Of a stretch of 40,000 nt of DNA, positions 10,892 to 23,128 are shown piece after piece. The stretch comes from Tubiluchus corallicola. Its lineage: Eukaryota; Priapulida; Priapulimorpha; Priapulimorphida; Tubiluchidae. Below the pieces are notes generated by a model. It ran no database searches. It saw only the letters and a list, made by a program, of their open reading frames with translations, and was not told the DNA's origin. Numbering within the stretch: position 1 is the stretch's first letter; every line of letters begins with the position of its first letter. The position numbers were made by a program, and so were the translations under genes. Location of the stretch: positions 5,001 to 45,000 of the forward strand of contig JAQGDQ010001247.1 of the NCBI GenBank assembly GCA_030141605.1, in the 5' to 3' direction.

Positions 10892-12116
10892 ATACTCTCT
10901 ATATTATCAAGTGATACTGCATAGAGCGATATTTGAGTGACACGATACTAGGACAGCCTTGAAATTTTCCGAATTGGACTGATTAACAATTGATTTTACT
11001 TCAGTTAAATGAACAGAACATAAAACGTCTTGTGATATCCTTTTTGCTGTTCAGTTTTGCTAGCAAACCTCAAACCGAGACCGAAAATGCAAAGACGACA
11101 AGCAATTAAACCTTTCTTCCCCGTATATCGAGGCCCTAACAAACATTCAATTTGAAAACCATGTCACGTGGTACGAAAACCTATTTATTCCTTTATTTTT
11201 CTCCTTCTACCAACCTGCGGGCTCGTCATCAATCTAATTTTCCACCCAGAAAGCCAGCGACATCTGCGTCTAAAATCGATTACACTTTAACAGGCTTCAA
11301 TTAGAGGCATTAAACCCTTGCGGGCAGGCACAGCGCTTTCTGTAACTCCAACACGCTTTGAGTAGGGACTTGATCGCGTCATCTTGCATGTTATTGATAA
11401 TGTAAAACTTTAATGCCAGTAAGATTGCATGACACGAGCAGGCGTGCACAGCTCTCCCGCGATTAACAGCCGAATTTCCCGCTTAATTGATTTGTTTGAA
11501 TGTATGGTAGCGTTCAATGGCCACCGTATGGTAGCCTTCAATGGCCACCGTATTATATACGCAACTATCGCGCTGCGTTTCGATTGCGATTTCTGATTTC
11601 AGGAAGTGGATTCACCGTGGATGAGTTCTTTAACTTCCGGCACTTTTGTCCAACAAAACCCAAATTAACTCCGTGTTAACTGAAGTGGAATAAAACGTCA
11701 ACTCCATTAGCAAGGAAGAGACTGGAATAACAACAGACACAAGTTTGGTTAGTGATTTGCAGGTTGCAGGAAGTCAGACCGATTTTATCTTATTCGGAAC
11801 CGGAAGTTTGTTTACATCTCAAAGGATGTGCAACAAATGAACAAAATCTTTGTATCCTTCTTGCGAAATGAAGCCAAACTCTTCTCGATTAGACTAAAAA
11901 CGATGGATTTCCAGCCAATGTAAATCAGCAGTTGCGTTGTTTGATACCCGAGAGATAAACCGTCGTGGCACGAAACTTTTTTATTACATATTTGAAAGTC
12001 AGACTTAATAAAATTATTGAACTGTTTGTGATCATCCGAGTTTACTTGTAATATTTCACTGATTTAAAACAAAGTAACTGTAAAGGATTGAGTTTACAAT
12101 TCTAAACACATTTTAC
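10892..12116. other. No gene recognised
   Basis: Moderately AT-rich sequence holding one short direct repeat (11500-11556). No frames of note. Confidence 0.5.
11500..11556. repeat. Short direct repeat
   Basis: TATGGTAGCGTTCAATGGCC and a one-base variant occur back to back. No function is evident. Confidence 0.6.
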
Positions 12117-12230
12117 ATACCCTAACCCTAACCCTAACCCTAACCATAACCCTAACTCTAACCCCAACCCCAATTCTAATCCTAACCCTAATCCTAATCC
12201 TAATCCTAACCTTAACCCTAATCTACTCGA
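12117..12230. repeat. Interstitial telomere-like array (CCCTAA type)
   Basis: Several perfect CCCTAA units followed by variants (CCATAA, CTCTAA, CCCCAA, TCCTAA). On minus this is TTAGGG, the usual animal telomere unit. It is flanked by ordinary AT-rich sequence, so it is internal. Confidence 0.9.
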
Positions 12231-12546
12231 CGAACTTAAATCTCGTGTGAAGGGAATTGTAAACTTTACCCATTTTACATATTAATTATTCTTGTTGGTG
12301 TTTATACATTATATTAAAACTTAATGATTATAGAATTGTAAAACTCATCAAACTATATTTCGGATTAACTAAAACTACCATTGGGAACAAATTGCTAAGG
12401 AATCAGTTCAATTCAATTCAAATTTGTTTAAACGTTCGTTCAAATTAACGATAAGTTTCAAAATATCACAGAAAATGTTAAAGACAAATGCAACAGATTG
12501 TTCATCATAATAATTAGACAGCTTAAGGATCCCAACAATGTTACTT

Positions 12547-12792
12547 CACTCGCTCGCTCGCTCACTCACTCACTCACTCACTCACTCACTCACTCACTCA
12601 CTCACTCACTCACCCACTCACTCACTCACTCACTCACTCACTCACTCACTCACTCACTCACTCACTCACTCACTCACTCACTCACTCACTCACTCACTCA
12701 CTCACTCACACTCACTCACTCACTCACTCACGCATGCACGCACTCACACACTCACTCACTCACGCACGCACGCACGCACTCACTCACTCACT
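12547..12792. repeat. (ACTC)n microsatellite
   Basis: About 245 bp of tetranucleotide repeat with CGCT and ACGC variants at the ends. Frames read as SLTH repeats and are not genes. Confidence 0.95.
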
Positions 12793-13326
12793 ACAAATAC
12801 TTGAAAGATCGAAACAAATACTTTACTATGATAATCTTGCACACGGTGAAAGCCACGGTTGTTTTTACTAGCGAACAGAAAGGGTTAAGGTCTTTTACCT
12901 AACATTTCCTCCCCTAATCGAAGCGTTTTCAGATAAAACGGACAAGTTTTCATTGTCACGTGATGAAGTGTGCAAAACGAAAGCGCGAATCCTTATTTAC
13001 TATTGCGAATAAACCGTAATTGAATGACAAAGTAACAGCAGTCGATGGCACTTTACGGCTACCGTAATTGGGCTTTCTTGTCTAGGTAGAGCGCGAATGA
13101 GGCGCGAAATGCGTTCGACTTCAATTTGACTGTCAGAAGGCCATGTGCATGGGTGGAAAATGCCCCGCAGCCACTGTAAATTATGGTTCGAAGAAAGGTC
13201 AGCCAGAAGAAGCCAAAAGAAAGAAGCCAATAAAGACCTGGCTATGAGAAGCTTGTCTTAAAGCTTTCTTGATTGTTTTTTTTTTAGACACTAACAAATT
13301 TATGCCTGCAAGTAACCCTTTGTTCA

Positions 13327-13328
13327 CA

Positions 13329-13382
<54 letters not shown>
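13327..13382. repeat. (CGCA)n/(CA)n microsatellite
   Basis: A short CGCA run passing into pure CA. Minus-strand frames give a CV dipeptide artefact. Confidence 0.9.
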
Positions 13383-13384
<2 letters not shown>

Positions 13385-13424
13385 AATAAAACTTTTGTTC
13401 ACAACAAATATATAACTCAACTCT

Positions 13425-13890
13425 GCTCAGAACTATAACTCTGCTCACAAGCAAAGTTCTGTCCACAATCAAAGTTCTGCTCACAATCAAAGTTCTGCTC
13501 ACAATCAAAGTTCTGCTTACAACCAAAGCTCTGCTCACAACCAAAGCTCTGCTTACAACTAAAGGTCTGCTTACAACTAAAGCTCTGCTCGCAACCAAAG
13601 GTCTGCTCGCAACCAAGTTCTGCTTTCAGGCAAAGCTCTGTTTACAACCAAAGCTCTGCTTACAACTAAAGCTCTGCTCACAAGCAAAGCTCTGCTGACA
13701 ATCAAAGGTCTGCTCACAACCACAGTTCTGCTCACCACCAAGTTCTGCTCACAACCAAAGCTCTGCTGACAATCAAAGTTCTGCTCACAACCAAAGTTCT
13801 GCTCCCAACCATGTTCTGCTCACCACCAAGTTCTGCTCACAACCACAGTTCTGCTCACCACCAAGTTCTGCTCACAACCAAAGCTATACT
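13425..13890. repeat. 18-bp minisatellite
   Basis: Unit CTCACAATCAAAGTTCTG with AACCAAAGCT, GGT and CACC variants, about 25 copies. Because 18 is divisible by three, a minus-strand frame reads as a six-residue repeat (SRTLIV type). No other gene evidence. Confidence 0.92.
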
Positions 13891-14577
13891 TCCAACAAAC
13901 ACAAACCACAACTCACAATCAAATCTAGACTCATATAAGGAATGAAAACCTTTCTCAACACCAAAGCTTTTGTTTAACAAATCACTCCTATCACCAACTT
14001 TTACAAACAGCATTAAAGAGTACACGGCTACACCGATGGGTACCTCATAAACGTGCATTTTTTGCCCCAAATCGATTTTCCCGGCGCTGAAAAACCAAAA
14101 GAGGCGAGAACAAAACCGGTGAAGCCATCGCTACCTGAAAAGCGTCTCTAAGTGTTTCAGTGAAGCTTGCATTTTAACTCTCATTCGAATCAATGTCATG
14201 GGAGCCTATACAAAATTCAACAAAACAAAATCCATGCGTGAAGTTTGAGAAACATTATATGTCAGCCACTCTCATTGATTTATAGGTCTCTCACTGGGGA
14301 AACTCCAAACGTTGGTGAAGTTACTAAGACACGCGCAGTTGGAGGTGTTGAAATTCTGATACCCGATTTTCAAAAGCTTGAAAACATTTTCATGAACGTA
14401 ATGAAAGGGAAGCGAAACAGGAAAGCGAGGCACAAGAAAGCAGGAAGAGAGCAGGAAGCAGGACTAGGACCATTAACTAGAATCCAGGTAAAAAAACACA
14501 CGTGTAAAAAAGTCAAAGGAAAAAAGTTACAGCAAAAAAAAAATTACAGAAAAAAGGCATAAAAAATAAGTAACCCG

Positions 14578-14648
14578 AAGCCTGACCCTAATCCTAAGCT
14601 TAAGCCTAAGCCTAAGCCTAATCCTAAGCTTAAGCCTAAGCCTAATCT
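14578..14648. repeat. Telomere-like array of CCTAAG type
   Basis: GCCTAA units with AGCTTA interruptions; on minus this is TTAGGC. The type differs from the TTAGGG-type array 2.4 kb to the left. Confidence 0.8.
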
Positions 14649-14687
14649 CTACCAAAATTGTGACCTCTTTCCTGTGACTTTTTCCCT

Positions 14688-15978
14688 AGCAGAGGACTAA
14701 AATGATACGTAGTGCTGACCCTGGATGCGCTCCAACAGAAGACGAAATGACACCTGGTACTGATTCTGGATGCGCCCCAGCAGAAGACTAAAATGACACC
14801 TGGTCTGATTCTAGATGCGCCCCGGCAGAGGACTAAAATGACACGTGGTACTGACGCTGGATGCGCCCCAGCAGAAGACTAAAATGACACCTGGTCTGAT
14901 TCTGGATGCGTTCCAGCAGAAGACTAAAATGACACTTGGTACTGATTCTAGATGCGCCCCAGCAGAAGACTAAAATGACACCTGGTACTGACGCTGGATG
15001 CACTCCAGCAGAAGACTAAAATGACACCTGGTCTGATTCTAGATGCGCCCCGGCAGAGGACTAAAATGACACGTGGTACTGACGCTGGATGCGCCCCAGC
15101 AGAAGACTAAAATGACACCTGGTCTGATTCTGGATGCGTTCCAGCAGAAGACTAAAATGACACTTGGTACTGATTCTAGATGCGCCCCAGCAGAAGACTA
15201 AAATGAACCTGGTACTGACCTGATGCGCCCCAGCAGAAGACTAAAATGACACGTGGTCTGATTCTAGATGCGCCCCAGCAGAAGACTAAAATGACACGTG
15301 GTACTGATTCTGGATGCGCCCCAGCAGAAGACTAAAATGACACCTGGTACTGATTCTGGATGCGCCCCAGCAGAAGACTAAAATGATACGTGGTCTGATT
15401 CTAGATGCGCCCCAGCAGAGGACTAAAATGACACGTGGTACTGACGCTGGATGCGCCCCAGCAGAAGACTAAAATAACACCTGGTCTGATTCTAGATGCG
15501 CCCCAGCAGAAGACTAAAACGACACTTGGCACTGACCCTGGATGCGCCCCAGCAGAAGACTAAAATGACACCTGGTACTGATTCTAGATGCGCCCCAGCA
15601 GAAGACTAAAATGATACGTAGTGCTGACCCTGGATGCGCCCCAGCAGAAGACTAAAATGACACCTGGTACTGATTCTGGATACGCCCCAGTAGAAGACGA
15701 AATGACACGTGGTGCTGATTCTGGATGCGCCCCAGCAGAAGACTAAAATGACACCTGGTACTGATTCTGGATGCGCCCCAACAGAAGACTAAAATGATAC
15801 CTGGTACTGATTCTGGATGCGCTCCAACAGAAGACGAAATGACACGTGGTACTGATTCTGGATGCGCCCTAGCAGAAGACTAAAATGATACGTAGTGCTG
15901 ACCCTGGATGCGCCCCAGCAGAAGACTAAATGATACGTGCTACTGATTCTGGATACGCCCCAGCAGAATGACACGTGA
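14688..15978. repeat. About 45-bp satellite with higher-order structure
   Basis: Roughly 28 units of GACTAAAATGACACCTGG, then GTACTGATTCTGGATGCGCC and CCAGCAGAA. Units come in two lengths depending on GTACTGA versus GTCTGA. A five-unit block repeats at 228-bp spacing (14802 and 15030). Frames through it have no domain. Confidence 0.93.
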
Positions 15979-16404
15979 GTATTGATTGGAAAAGTAGCTC
16001 AGTCTTGGCACCTGGCGTGAATCAGTGAGCAACACTCAGAGACCATTGATTACTCTGGGAATATTTGTTCTCTACTTAAATGGACATGTCACGGATACGG
16101 TTAATGCAGTAGAGCTCATCCATCCCGACTGCCTTGTTGCCGTGATACGACCATGTTCCGAGAGAGGCGTCGGGAAAAGCCTACAGGAAAACGACGGTTT
16201 ACGATGGAATGAAAGCAAACGGACCATTAAAGGACACGACAACACTTTCTTCACAGACTTACAAAGTCATCTTGAAATTTTGTATAACCTACATACTGCC
16301 TTGAAGCGTACAGAGCTTGAATTACTAGTAACAGTGTAAAAAACTTGACATTTGAGCTCCCGTGATGATTAATTATTGATTTATTGATTTTAATTTGATG
16401 ACCG
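15979..16404. other. Region after the 45-bp satellite; open frame of uncertain status
   Basis: An open frame 16025-16339 (104 codons; its initiator at 16025 is not clearly an ATG) lies here with a somewhat hydrophobic N-terminal third. I recognise no family, splice sites or codon signal, and no polyadenylation signal follows closely. Confidence 0.25.
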
Positions 16405-16697
16405 CTAGGAGCAGCCATTTTAACGGTAAATCTTTTGAAACAAGTTTAGGCAAATTTGCGTAAAGTTTGAATAAAAAACGAGAGCATTCACAGCACACTC
16501 TCCACACCAACTATGCAAAAGTGTACACCACTTTCAATAAGATTAAAAATACGTTTTTAGGTGAGTCAGTGGTGCACACTGGGAAGGTGAGTCAGTGACG
16601 TTTTACCGGTTGACGCTGAACATTTTAAATTACTAATTGTTTACTTTTCTAATTTCATAAGTGTTTCAAGCTGCTAAGCATAATGCTAAATAATTTT
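16405..16697 (+). repeat. Unclassified dispersed repeat, copy 2
   Basis: Same block order as 2205-2450. Its left part (GCAGCCATTTTAACGG, CTTTTGAAACAAGTTTAGG) extends further than copy 1 and matches copy 3. It is cut on the right by a LINE 3' end beginning near 16698. Confidence 0.7.
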
Positions 16698-17146
16698 TTA
16701 GAACATTTTTTGTTGCACTGCCCATTGTATCAACAAACTAGGGTTGTTATGTTTGATAAATTAAATGAAATACTTCTGCCCGAAAACCTTAATATAGCTG
16801 CCTTAGGAAATAATGATCTGTTGAAGTTGTTATTGTTCGGAAAAGATGAATTTAACTATGTTGCTAACTGTAACATATTCCAATGTATACATGACTTTAT
16901 ATTACATACTAAACGCTTCCGGTAGTTTCTATCTGATATGAAATGCATCATTCTTAAATAATCGTACATTAATATTTGTTAACCGTCATCTTCTACTAAA
17001 GTATATTAAAAACTAAGTATAGTTTATTCTTACTGTAAATGTTCTTGTAAATAGTGTATAAAGTCTGTTGTGGTGAGGATCTTAAATCATGTTGTGCAAA
17101 CTGTCTGATCCAATCCTAAATAAATTATGTTTAAACTAAACTAAAT
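16698..17146 (+). mobile_element. LINE 3' end with RT C-terminus, family X copy 1
   Basis: Open from about 16702 to the stop at 16923: EHFLLHCPLYQQTR, the H..L.CP....R motif at the end of many non-LTR RTs, then LFGKDEFNYV and a C-terminal helix. The 3' UTR ends AATAAATTATGTTTAAACT and AACTAAA. 36816-37300 is a close relative. It is 5'-truncated and inserted in an unclassified repeat. Confidence 0.8.
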
Positions 17147-18240
17147 AATATAACCTAACAGGAAAGCTTCTAGGGTATAGGCTTACTTTAAAATTCTAAG
17201 TTCTTCCTGTTTATTTATGCACAGTTAAGTTACTGCAGCCGTCTCTAAACTCTGCGGCGAAAAAATTTAGTGAATAAAATTGTTAGTGCTATTTTTTATA
17301 TTATCTTTGGCAGGTTTTGAAATTATTGCATTGTTTCTACAAAGAAGCCAAAGAAGCCACGAGGATAAAGAAGCCAAAGAAGCCAAAGAGGCCTTCCTCA
17401 GCACTCTGAGCAAAACCCCAAATTTTCGAGAACTTCCAGCCATGACTGCTGATGTATGAGATGAAAGTGGTTAATCCATTATGAGATTTGTATACTGAGT
17501 TTCGTATACTGAGTATGAAAGGAGGTTTGCGTTTCACGGCTATAGTCTGTTTGATACATGATCGCTCCAAATGGAAACTTAATATAACTTGAAAGCGTTA
17601 TACGCTTAGTAACAATGCGGGAAACCTTTTGCTTTCAAGTATTGCCAACGTCCACTGCTCGTTGTGGTTTTCTTCCCCGCATAATGATGGTGTGAGTTAG
17701 AATATTTTAACTTTGTATACGCATCGCGAACGCACCAGGAAGCTAGAAGCTTCACAGAAACCTGGAATACTCCCCAAAAACGAAATATGGGAAAACTAGA
17801 CAACTGTGGCGTTTTGTTTAGCGTCACGGACACGCCCTATAGGCGCATAGAAATTATGGCTTTCAAACAGACACGCCCCAACTGATCCCATAGTCGTACA
17901 GTCCTTATGGCTTTTAAATAAATGACCATGGCGATGATTACCCGTATTGCCCTTCCGTGCCTTTATTAACACTCGGGCTGGGTATAATTACGGCCAAGAA
18001 TGTCATAAATTTATTAATTTTGTAGAGAAGATCTTTGCGTGCACAGCTGCACACATCCTATCGGCAGGTAATGTTGCACTAAATTGATAAATACATTTAT
18101 GGCGACCCGCTTCTGTCGTAAAAGAAAATTATGGCGCTTCGTCGGATCTTTAATACTCGACTTTATGATAAGAGAAAAACGTCATCAAATAAGAGTAAGA
18201 ATAAGATACTGTGTTGCAGGTGCAAAGGTTTTGGTCCATT
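17147..18240. other. No gene recognised
   Basis: Includes a short AAGAAGCCA reiteration at 17340-17395 on plus. Minus frames across 17337-17833 have no recognisable domain. Confidence 0.5.
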
Positions 18241-18654
18241 ACCCCTTCCCAAGGTAGTATATGCATTAGAAGCCACAATATATTAGACTGTAGTTCAACA
18301 AGCTAGACTCCCCCTTCTCAAGGTAGTATATGCATTAGAAGCCACAATATATTAGACTGTAGTTCAACAAGCTAGACTACCCCTTCCCAAGGTAGTATAT
18401 GCATTAGAAGCCACAATATATTAGACTGTAGTTCAACAAGCTAGACTACCCCTTCTCAAGGTAGTATATGCATTAGAAGCCACAATATATTAGACTGTAG
18501 TTCAACAAGCTAGACTGCCCCTTCTCAAGGTAGTATATGCATTAGAAGCCACAATATATTAGACTGTAGTTCAACAAGCTAGACTACCCCTTCTCAAGGT
18601 AGTATATGCATTAGAAGCCACAATATATCAGACTGTAGTTCAACAAGCTAGACT
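18241..18654. repeat. 69-bp minisatellite, six copies
   Basis: AAGGTAGTATATGCATTAG recurs at 18251, 18320, 18389, 18458, 18527 and 18596. Copies are nearly identical, differing mainly in CCCTTCCCAAGG versus CCCTTCTCAAGG, so expansion was recent. Confidence 0.95.
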
Positions 18655-19079
18655 ATTTTTTCTACTCTGTCATTGCATAGGTGGAACTTGTTATGTACAC
18701 ACGTCTCTGTTACATTTAAATTTGACTTATAATTATACTGATACCTTTTACTGACATTCTGGCTTTTTCTCGACTCAATATTGGACCAACAATGTATGTA
18801 TGCATTCTAGCTTTTCAGTGTAACGTAGTAATCTGTAGCACTTATTTTCCTAGCACTTATTTCAGTAGATTTGTTGATGTAGTAATTGTAGACTACAGAA
18901 AATTTGTATTTTTGCAGAATAAACTACATAGATATGGGAACGCAACTTTGGTTTGAGCGTATACATTACATCCTGGATAAATCCCAGATTACTTATCAGT
19001 TACAACACCTCAGAATGGGGATTTCTCCTTTAAAGAGGAAGAAAAGGGAATTTAAGGTATACCCCATATAATCCCTATT

Positions 19080-19445
19080 CCTAATTCCCTAGGTATATCC
19101 CTATGCAAAGTAATATTTTAGCGCTGTGCTTATCTGTTTAAAAAAACTCGGGTAATTGGAAAAGATAATTCTTCATAATTTAAATTGTTCGTTCCAGGTA
19201 AAACATGGCTTCATCGCCATCCCAGTGTGCACCACTGATTCACCAAAAACACATTATTGATCTTGATGTTATCTAACTGACAATGAGACTGACACTGACA
19301 TTGAGACTGACAATATAAAGTAATTTAAACTTTTGCTTAGCTATTGTAGAGTGTGCCACTAATGCTCTGATTATTTTTCAAACTTTACACAATGTTGTCT
19401 AAACTTGTTTCAAAAGACTTACTGTAAAAATGGCTGCACAACACA
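19080..19445 (-). repeat. Unclassified dispersed repeat, copy 3
   Basis: Reverse-strand copy, the longest of the three. It contains a short internal reiteration of ACTGACAATGAGACTGACA type. Ends are uncertain by tens of bases. Confidence 0.7.
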
Positions 19446-19925
19446 GATTAAATTTACAAGTTTTACGTATCGCTAATGTCAAGACCAGCTCTGTAAGAAA
19501 GCACGCAAGTCATATAAAATCTCAACATGAACTTTTTAAACTTTATTTAAAAAGAATGATTTCTTGCGCTTAGAATGTGGACAAAACAACGCGAACGCTA
19601 AGTCATATTTTCTTCCTTCACAAATGGTCAGCTAATTCATGGACAATTTCTAAGGCACAAATAATGTAAGCTAAGTATTAGTGCTGCTTGAACTTAGTGC
19701 TGCAAGCTTACTTACACATACACAACATCATTGACCACACAATGCTACAAGATACGACTAGGTTCTTCAACTCACAGATCTATATAATTCATACCAGGAG
19801 ATTTACACAAGCCACAGTGCCACAAGTGTACAAAACAGCAACAAGCATACTACAACCATTGCAAGTGGTTACTTGGGTAACGAATGATTGCCAGACACAA
19901 TGTCTGTTTAGAAATAAATAAATTG

Positions 19926-20018
19926 TTCTTGTTGGCATCCTTCTGTCTCGGAAGACAATGGAGTGTGCGCCAAAAGAATCAGTTATTGACCACATTGATG
20001 GAGCTGCAGCGTCGACTG
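19926..20018 (-). mobile_element. Solo copy of the module in the 5S-headed element
   Basis: Bases read on plus from TGGCATCCTTCTGTC to GCTGCAGCGTCGACTGT match about 1588-1677 with few changes. Neither the 5S head nor the LINE 3' end is present. On minus it is followed by an A/T-rich AACAATTTATTTATTTC that may be its own tail. Confidence 0.6.
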
Positions 20019-20394
20019 TAATTTATAAGAAACACATCTACATACATCACGGTGTTGATTTAATACATCTATTCCTAGCAAAATTCATTCATACCTCTTA
20101 ATTTAGAATCACTTATAGTTTAAATTTCATGCCCATAAAAATGTGTTAACTTGCGCATCTCCACTTTTGTTTAAATATATAAATTGATCGATATCACGCA
20201 AGAATGGAAAGCAATATTAATAAAATAGTAATGAGCAACATAATCTGCTAAGTAACTGCCAGTAAAATTGATCGTGTCACACACAGTTCAGTGTTTTGGT
20301 CACTCTTTTGAATGCACCCCCTTTGTACTTCTCCGTTTACAAATCATCAACATGGTCAAGGAGAATCGAAATTCGAAAGAGAATAGAAATGTTT

Positions 20395-20654
20395 TAAAAT
20401 TCGAAAAAATCAACATCAAGCCTCTTAATTTACCACTGGACAAAACAGAAGGGAGCATCAAATCTGCATCCATAAGTCTCTTAACTGGACAGGGAATCTA
20501 CAAGCATTTTTTGTATAATTTAGGGCTAGCGGAGACTATCACATGTGAATGCGGCACCGAAATTAAAACACCTGAACAGCTAATATACAGCTGCAACAAA
20601 GTAGATGCTAACCGAAGAAAGCACCTATCAGAAACCCTACAGGAGGAAACATAA
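20395..20654 (+). pseudogene. RT C-terminal zinc-knuckle relic
   Basis: The frame ending at 20654 reads LLTGQGIYKHFLYNLGLAET, then CECG....TPEQLIYSC...D..R. This matches the LTGHG...YL..F......C.CG...T..H....C pattern at the C-terminus of non-LTR retrotransposon ORF2 proteins, with the usual His replaced by Gln. No proper start or upstream RT is present. Confidence 0.6.
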
Positions 20655-21195
20655 CCAGCGTATTTTTAAAAAAAGAAGAATTAAATAAAGTTGTAGTTAA
20701 TTTTGCGAGGGACGTATTTTATCTTATCAGTTTGTAAAGGAATGTAAAAGGGTTAAATGCATAATATAATATAAATTGTAGCTCATGCACACATATGTAT
20801 ATAGGTTTATATACACATATGTATAACTCAAGCAAACTTTATTCTGGTTTTATCGTAAATTTTAGCAAAAGCCCTTGTTTTTATATATTTGTAAGTAAAG
20901 CTGTTTGAAAAAAAACGTCTTTTTTAATACTTTCATAATAGTGTGATCTAAATAATCCCAGCGAATGAACTCTGTTATTATGGACCTTAATAATTAACTC
21001 ATTAAACTCATTGTTAAGAAGTTTTATAAGCAAGTTTGTGGTACATGTATTAAGGACATATAGTAATTATAATGGACCTCAAGTGTTGTATATATACTCT
21101 TCTATCATGATACAGTGCAGATTTATTGGTCTGCAAATAGAGGCGTTGCAAGTATATACATATATATATATATATAGTGCAAATAAAGATTTATA
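20655..21195 (+). mobile_element. Probable LINE 3' UTR before the TCG microsatellite
   Basis: AT-rich, ending in a TA run and GTGCAAATAAAGATTTATAA directly before the trinucleotide repeat. It may belong to the RT relic to its left; linkage is inferred from position. Confidence 0.45.
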
Positions 21196-21202
21196 ATCAT
21201 CA

Positions 21203-21238
<36 letters not shown>

Positions 21239-21277
21239 TCATCATCATCATCATCATCATCACCATCATCATCATCA

Positions 21278-21309
<32 letters not shown>

Positions 21310-21366
21310 TTCATCGTCATCATCATCGTCGTCTTCGTCGTCGTCGTCATCGTCATCGTCATCATC
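21196..21366. repeat. (TCG/TCA)n microsatellite
   Basis: Mixed TCG and TCA repeats of about 170 bp after an AATAAAGATTT end. Frames give poly-Asp, poly-His or poly-Arg artefacts. Confidence 0.95.
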
Positions 21367-22290
21367 CCCTTTTTGCACTATCAGCTTCCTCCGGTGGTGA
21401 ACTTTGTTCTGCCACTGCGCAAGGCAGTACCATGTACTAGTTGACATTATCTCAGTAAATACACTACGTAGTAAGGATTCGCAACTTCCAATTATTAAGA
21501 TTACGAATTCTTTTATTAGTTTATTTTCCATATAGGTACTTTATAAGGTTTCTTATTAAATGCGCCTCCCACTGCGTTTACCCAGGCTATATGATTCCCA
21601 TTTACAGGATTGATATTAAATCTTCTGCCCAGCAAACCCATTAAATGACCGCAGCTTTTGTTATGCAAACTGGCGTTTCGTGAAAACAAAATTTATTGCT
21701 AATCCATTCACGAAACCGTCGTACGTTTTAGCACGCCATCTGTGGGTCATAAATTCTGTCGCACGTCAGGGTTGCGAAATGCGGGTGCCCCTTCCTAAGC
21801 TGCACACCGGGCGCACGAGTGCCTCGATACTCTCTACGTACTGTATCGTTAATGAGTTACTGAAGCCAAGTTTACAGAGAGAAGCGTTGCAGTCTCTTGA
21901 CGACACAATTGCTACATTCTCTATGTTGACGGTAATTGTCCTCCTGGCTTCGCTCTCTTATCTCCTGCTGCCAAACCACAATAAGTCACTTCGTAAACAG
22001 ATCGGCCAACTGGGGTTAATTTCGCAGTTGTGTGGACAGCATTACTGTATCAGACACGTAAACGAGTCTTTGTTGCATCACATCGCAGAGTTAGGCCTAC
22101 ATACAGGGCGGATTATCCTGTAGCCTAGTACAGGCTGCAGATTAGGGTCCCTCAAACTTAGGTAGCCCTAAGACTTTGGTAACATTTAGTAAAAAATCTG
22201 TTTTTCTCTACAATTGTGTTGAAATATGTGCTAATTTGGTTTGCAATAACTAGTAAAATAGTGGTATTTATTAGTTTATTTTTTATTATG
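21367..22290. other. No supported gene; one open frame
   Basis: An open frame of 147 codons (21680-22123) begins at GTG rather than ATG. It has a hydrophobic stretch (TVIVLLASLSYLLLP) near residues 84-98 and a somewhat higher GC content. No family recognised and no splice evidence. Confidence 0.35.
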
Positions 22291-22940
22291 AATTCTTTAT
22301 TTGTCATTAAAATGGTTCACTCATTATAATAAAATTGAGTAAGCCTCAGCGTAATGTTAAAATAACCACACTGTTTAAGACAAATGCGTCCAGTACATAT
22401 TAAAAAAAAAACTAACGTGCAAAACTATATACAATAAATGAACATATTTACAAACACCATATTAAAATATTTTTACAAAACAATATTACAAAAAAGTACA
22501 TTAAATTTTACATGACATATTTTACACTATATATACATTTGACATGACACAATTAACAGAAACATGCTTTACATTACATAAATTTCACTCATTACATTTA
22601 TACTATTTATACATTTGACATTACAAAACTAACATAACACGTATTACATTACATAATTTTTTAAAAAAATTTCATTTCCAATCGTTATGTGGAGTCAGGG
22701 GCGGGGGTAGATGAAAGTTGAGTCTGTGTAATTAGTATCAGATGCACAATGTGGAAGTTGAAACCTGTTATATTGATATTCTTTTAATTTCTTTTTAAAG
22801 TGGTGAAGAGATTCTATTTGTTTTATTTCACTGGGTAGTAAGTTCCATAAATGTATGGCCTGTTTTGATATAGATTTATTTGCAAATTTATTGTTTACTG
22901 TAATTTGCTTTAAATTTAGAGAGGTCATTAGCTTGGTCAT
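22291..22940 (-). mobile_element. LINE 3' end with RT C-terminus, family Y copy 1
   Basis: On minus the frame ending at 22695 reads ISKQAIHLWNLLPSEIKQ then FKKKLKEYQYNR, the LWN.LP...FKK.L pattern of CR1/Jockey-like RT ends. The 3' UTR runs to CAAATAAAGAATT at 22291. The UTR part (22291-22764) is repeated at 32020-32487. Confidence 0.8.
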
Positions 22941-23128
22941 TTAGAAAGAAAAACTGGCAAAAAGGTAAGGAAAACGTAAAACATATATTATTAATATTTT
23001 ATTCTTGATTGTTTTTATTCATATACATATATGTGTGTTTTATAAACATAAACAACTGTTTTCAAAACTTAAAAACATAAGAGCAACAGTGCTCAAAAAC
23101 ACAGTAATAGCACTAGTAACACTTTCAG

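Noticed and set aside
14245-14562. Lys/Arg-rich 105-codon plus frame
   Set aside because: Begins at TTG, ends in an A-rich run that explains the lysines, and has no recognisable domain.
21079-21531. Acidic poly-Asp frame
   Set aside because: Translation of the TCG/TCA microsatellite; the adjoining sequence is retroelement 3' UTR.
21680-22123. 147-codon plus frame with a hydrophobic segment
   Set aside because: Begins at GTG, not used for ordinary nuclear animal genes; no family or splice support. Kept only as an unexplained stretch.
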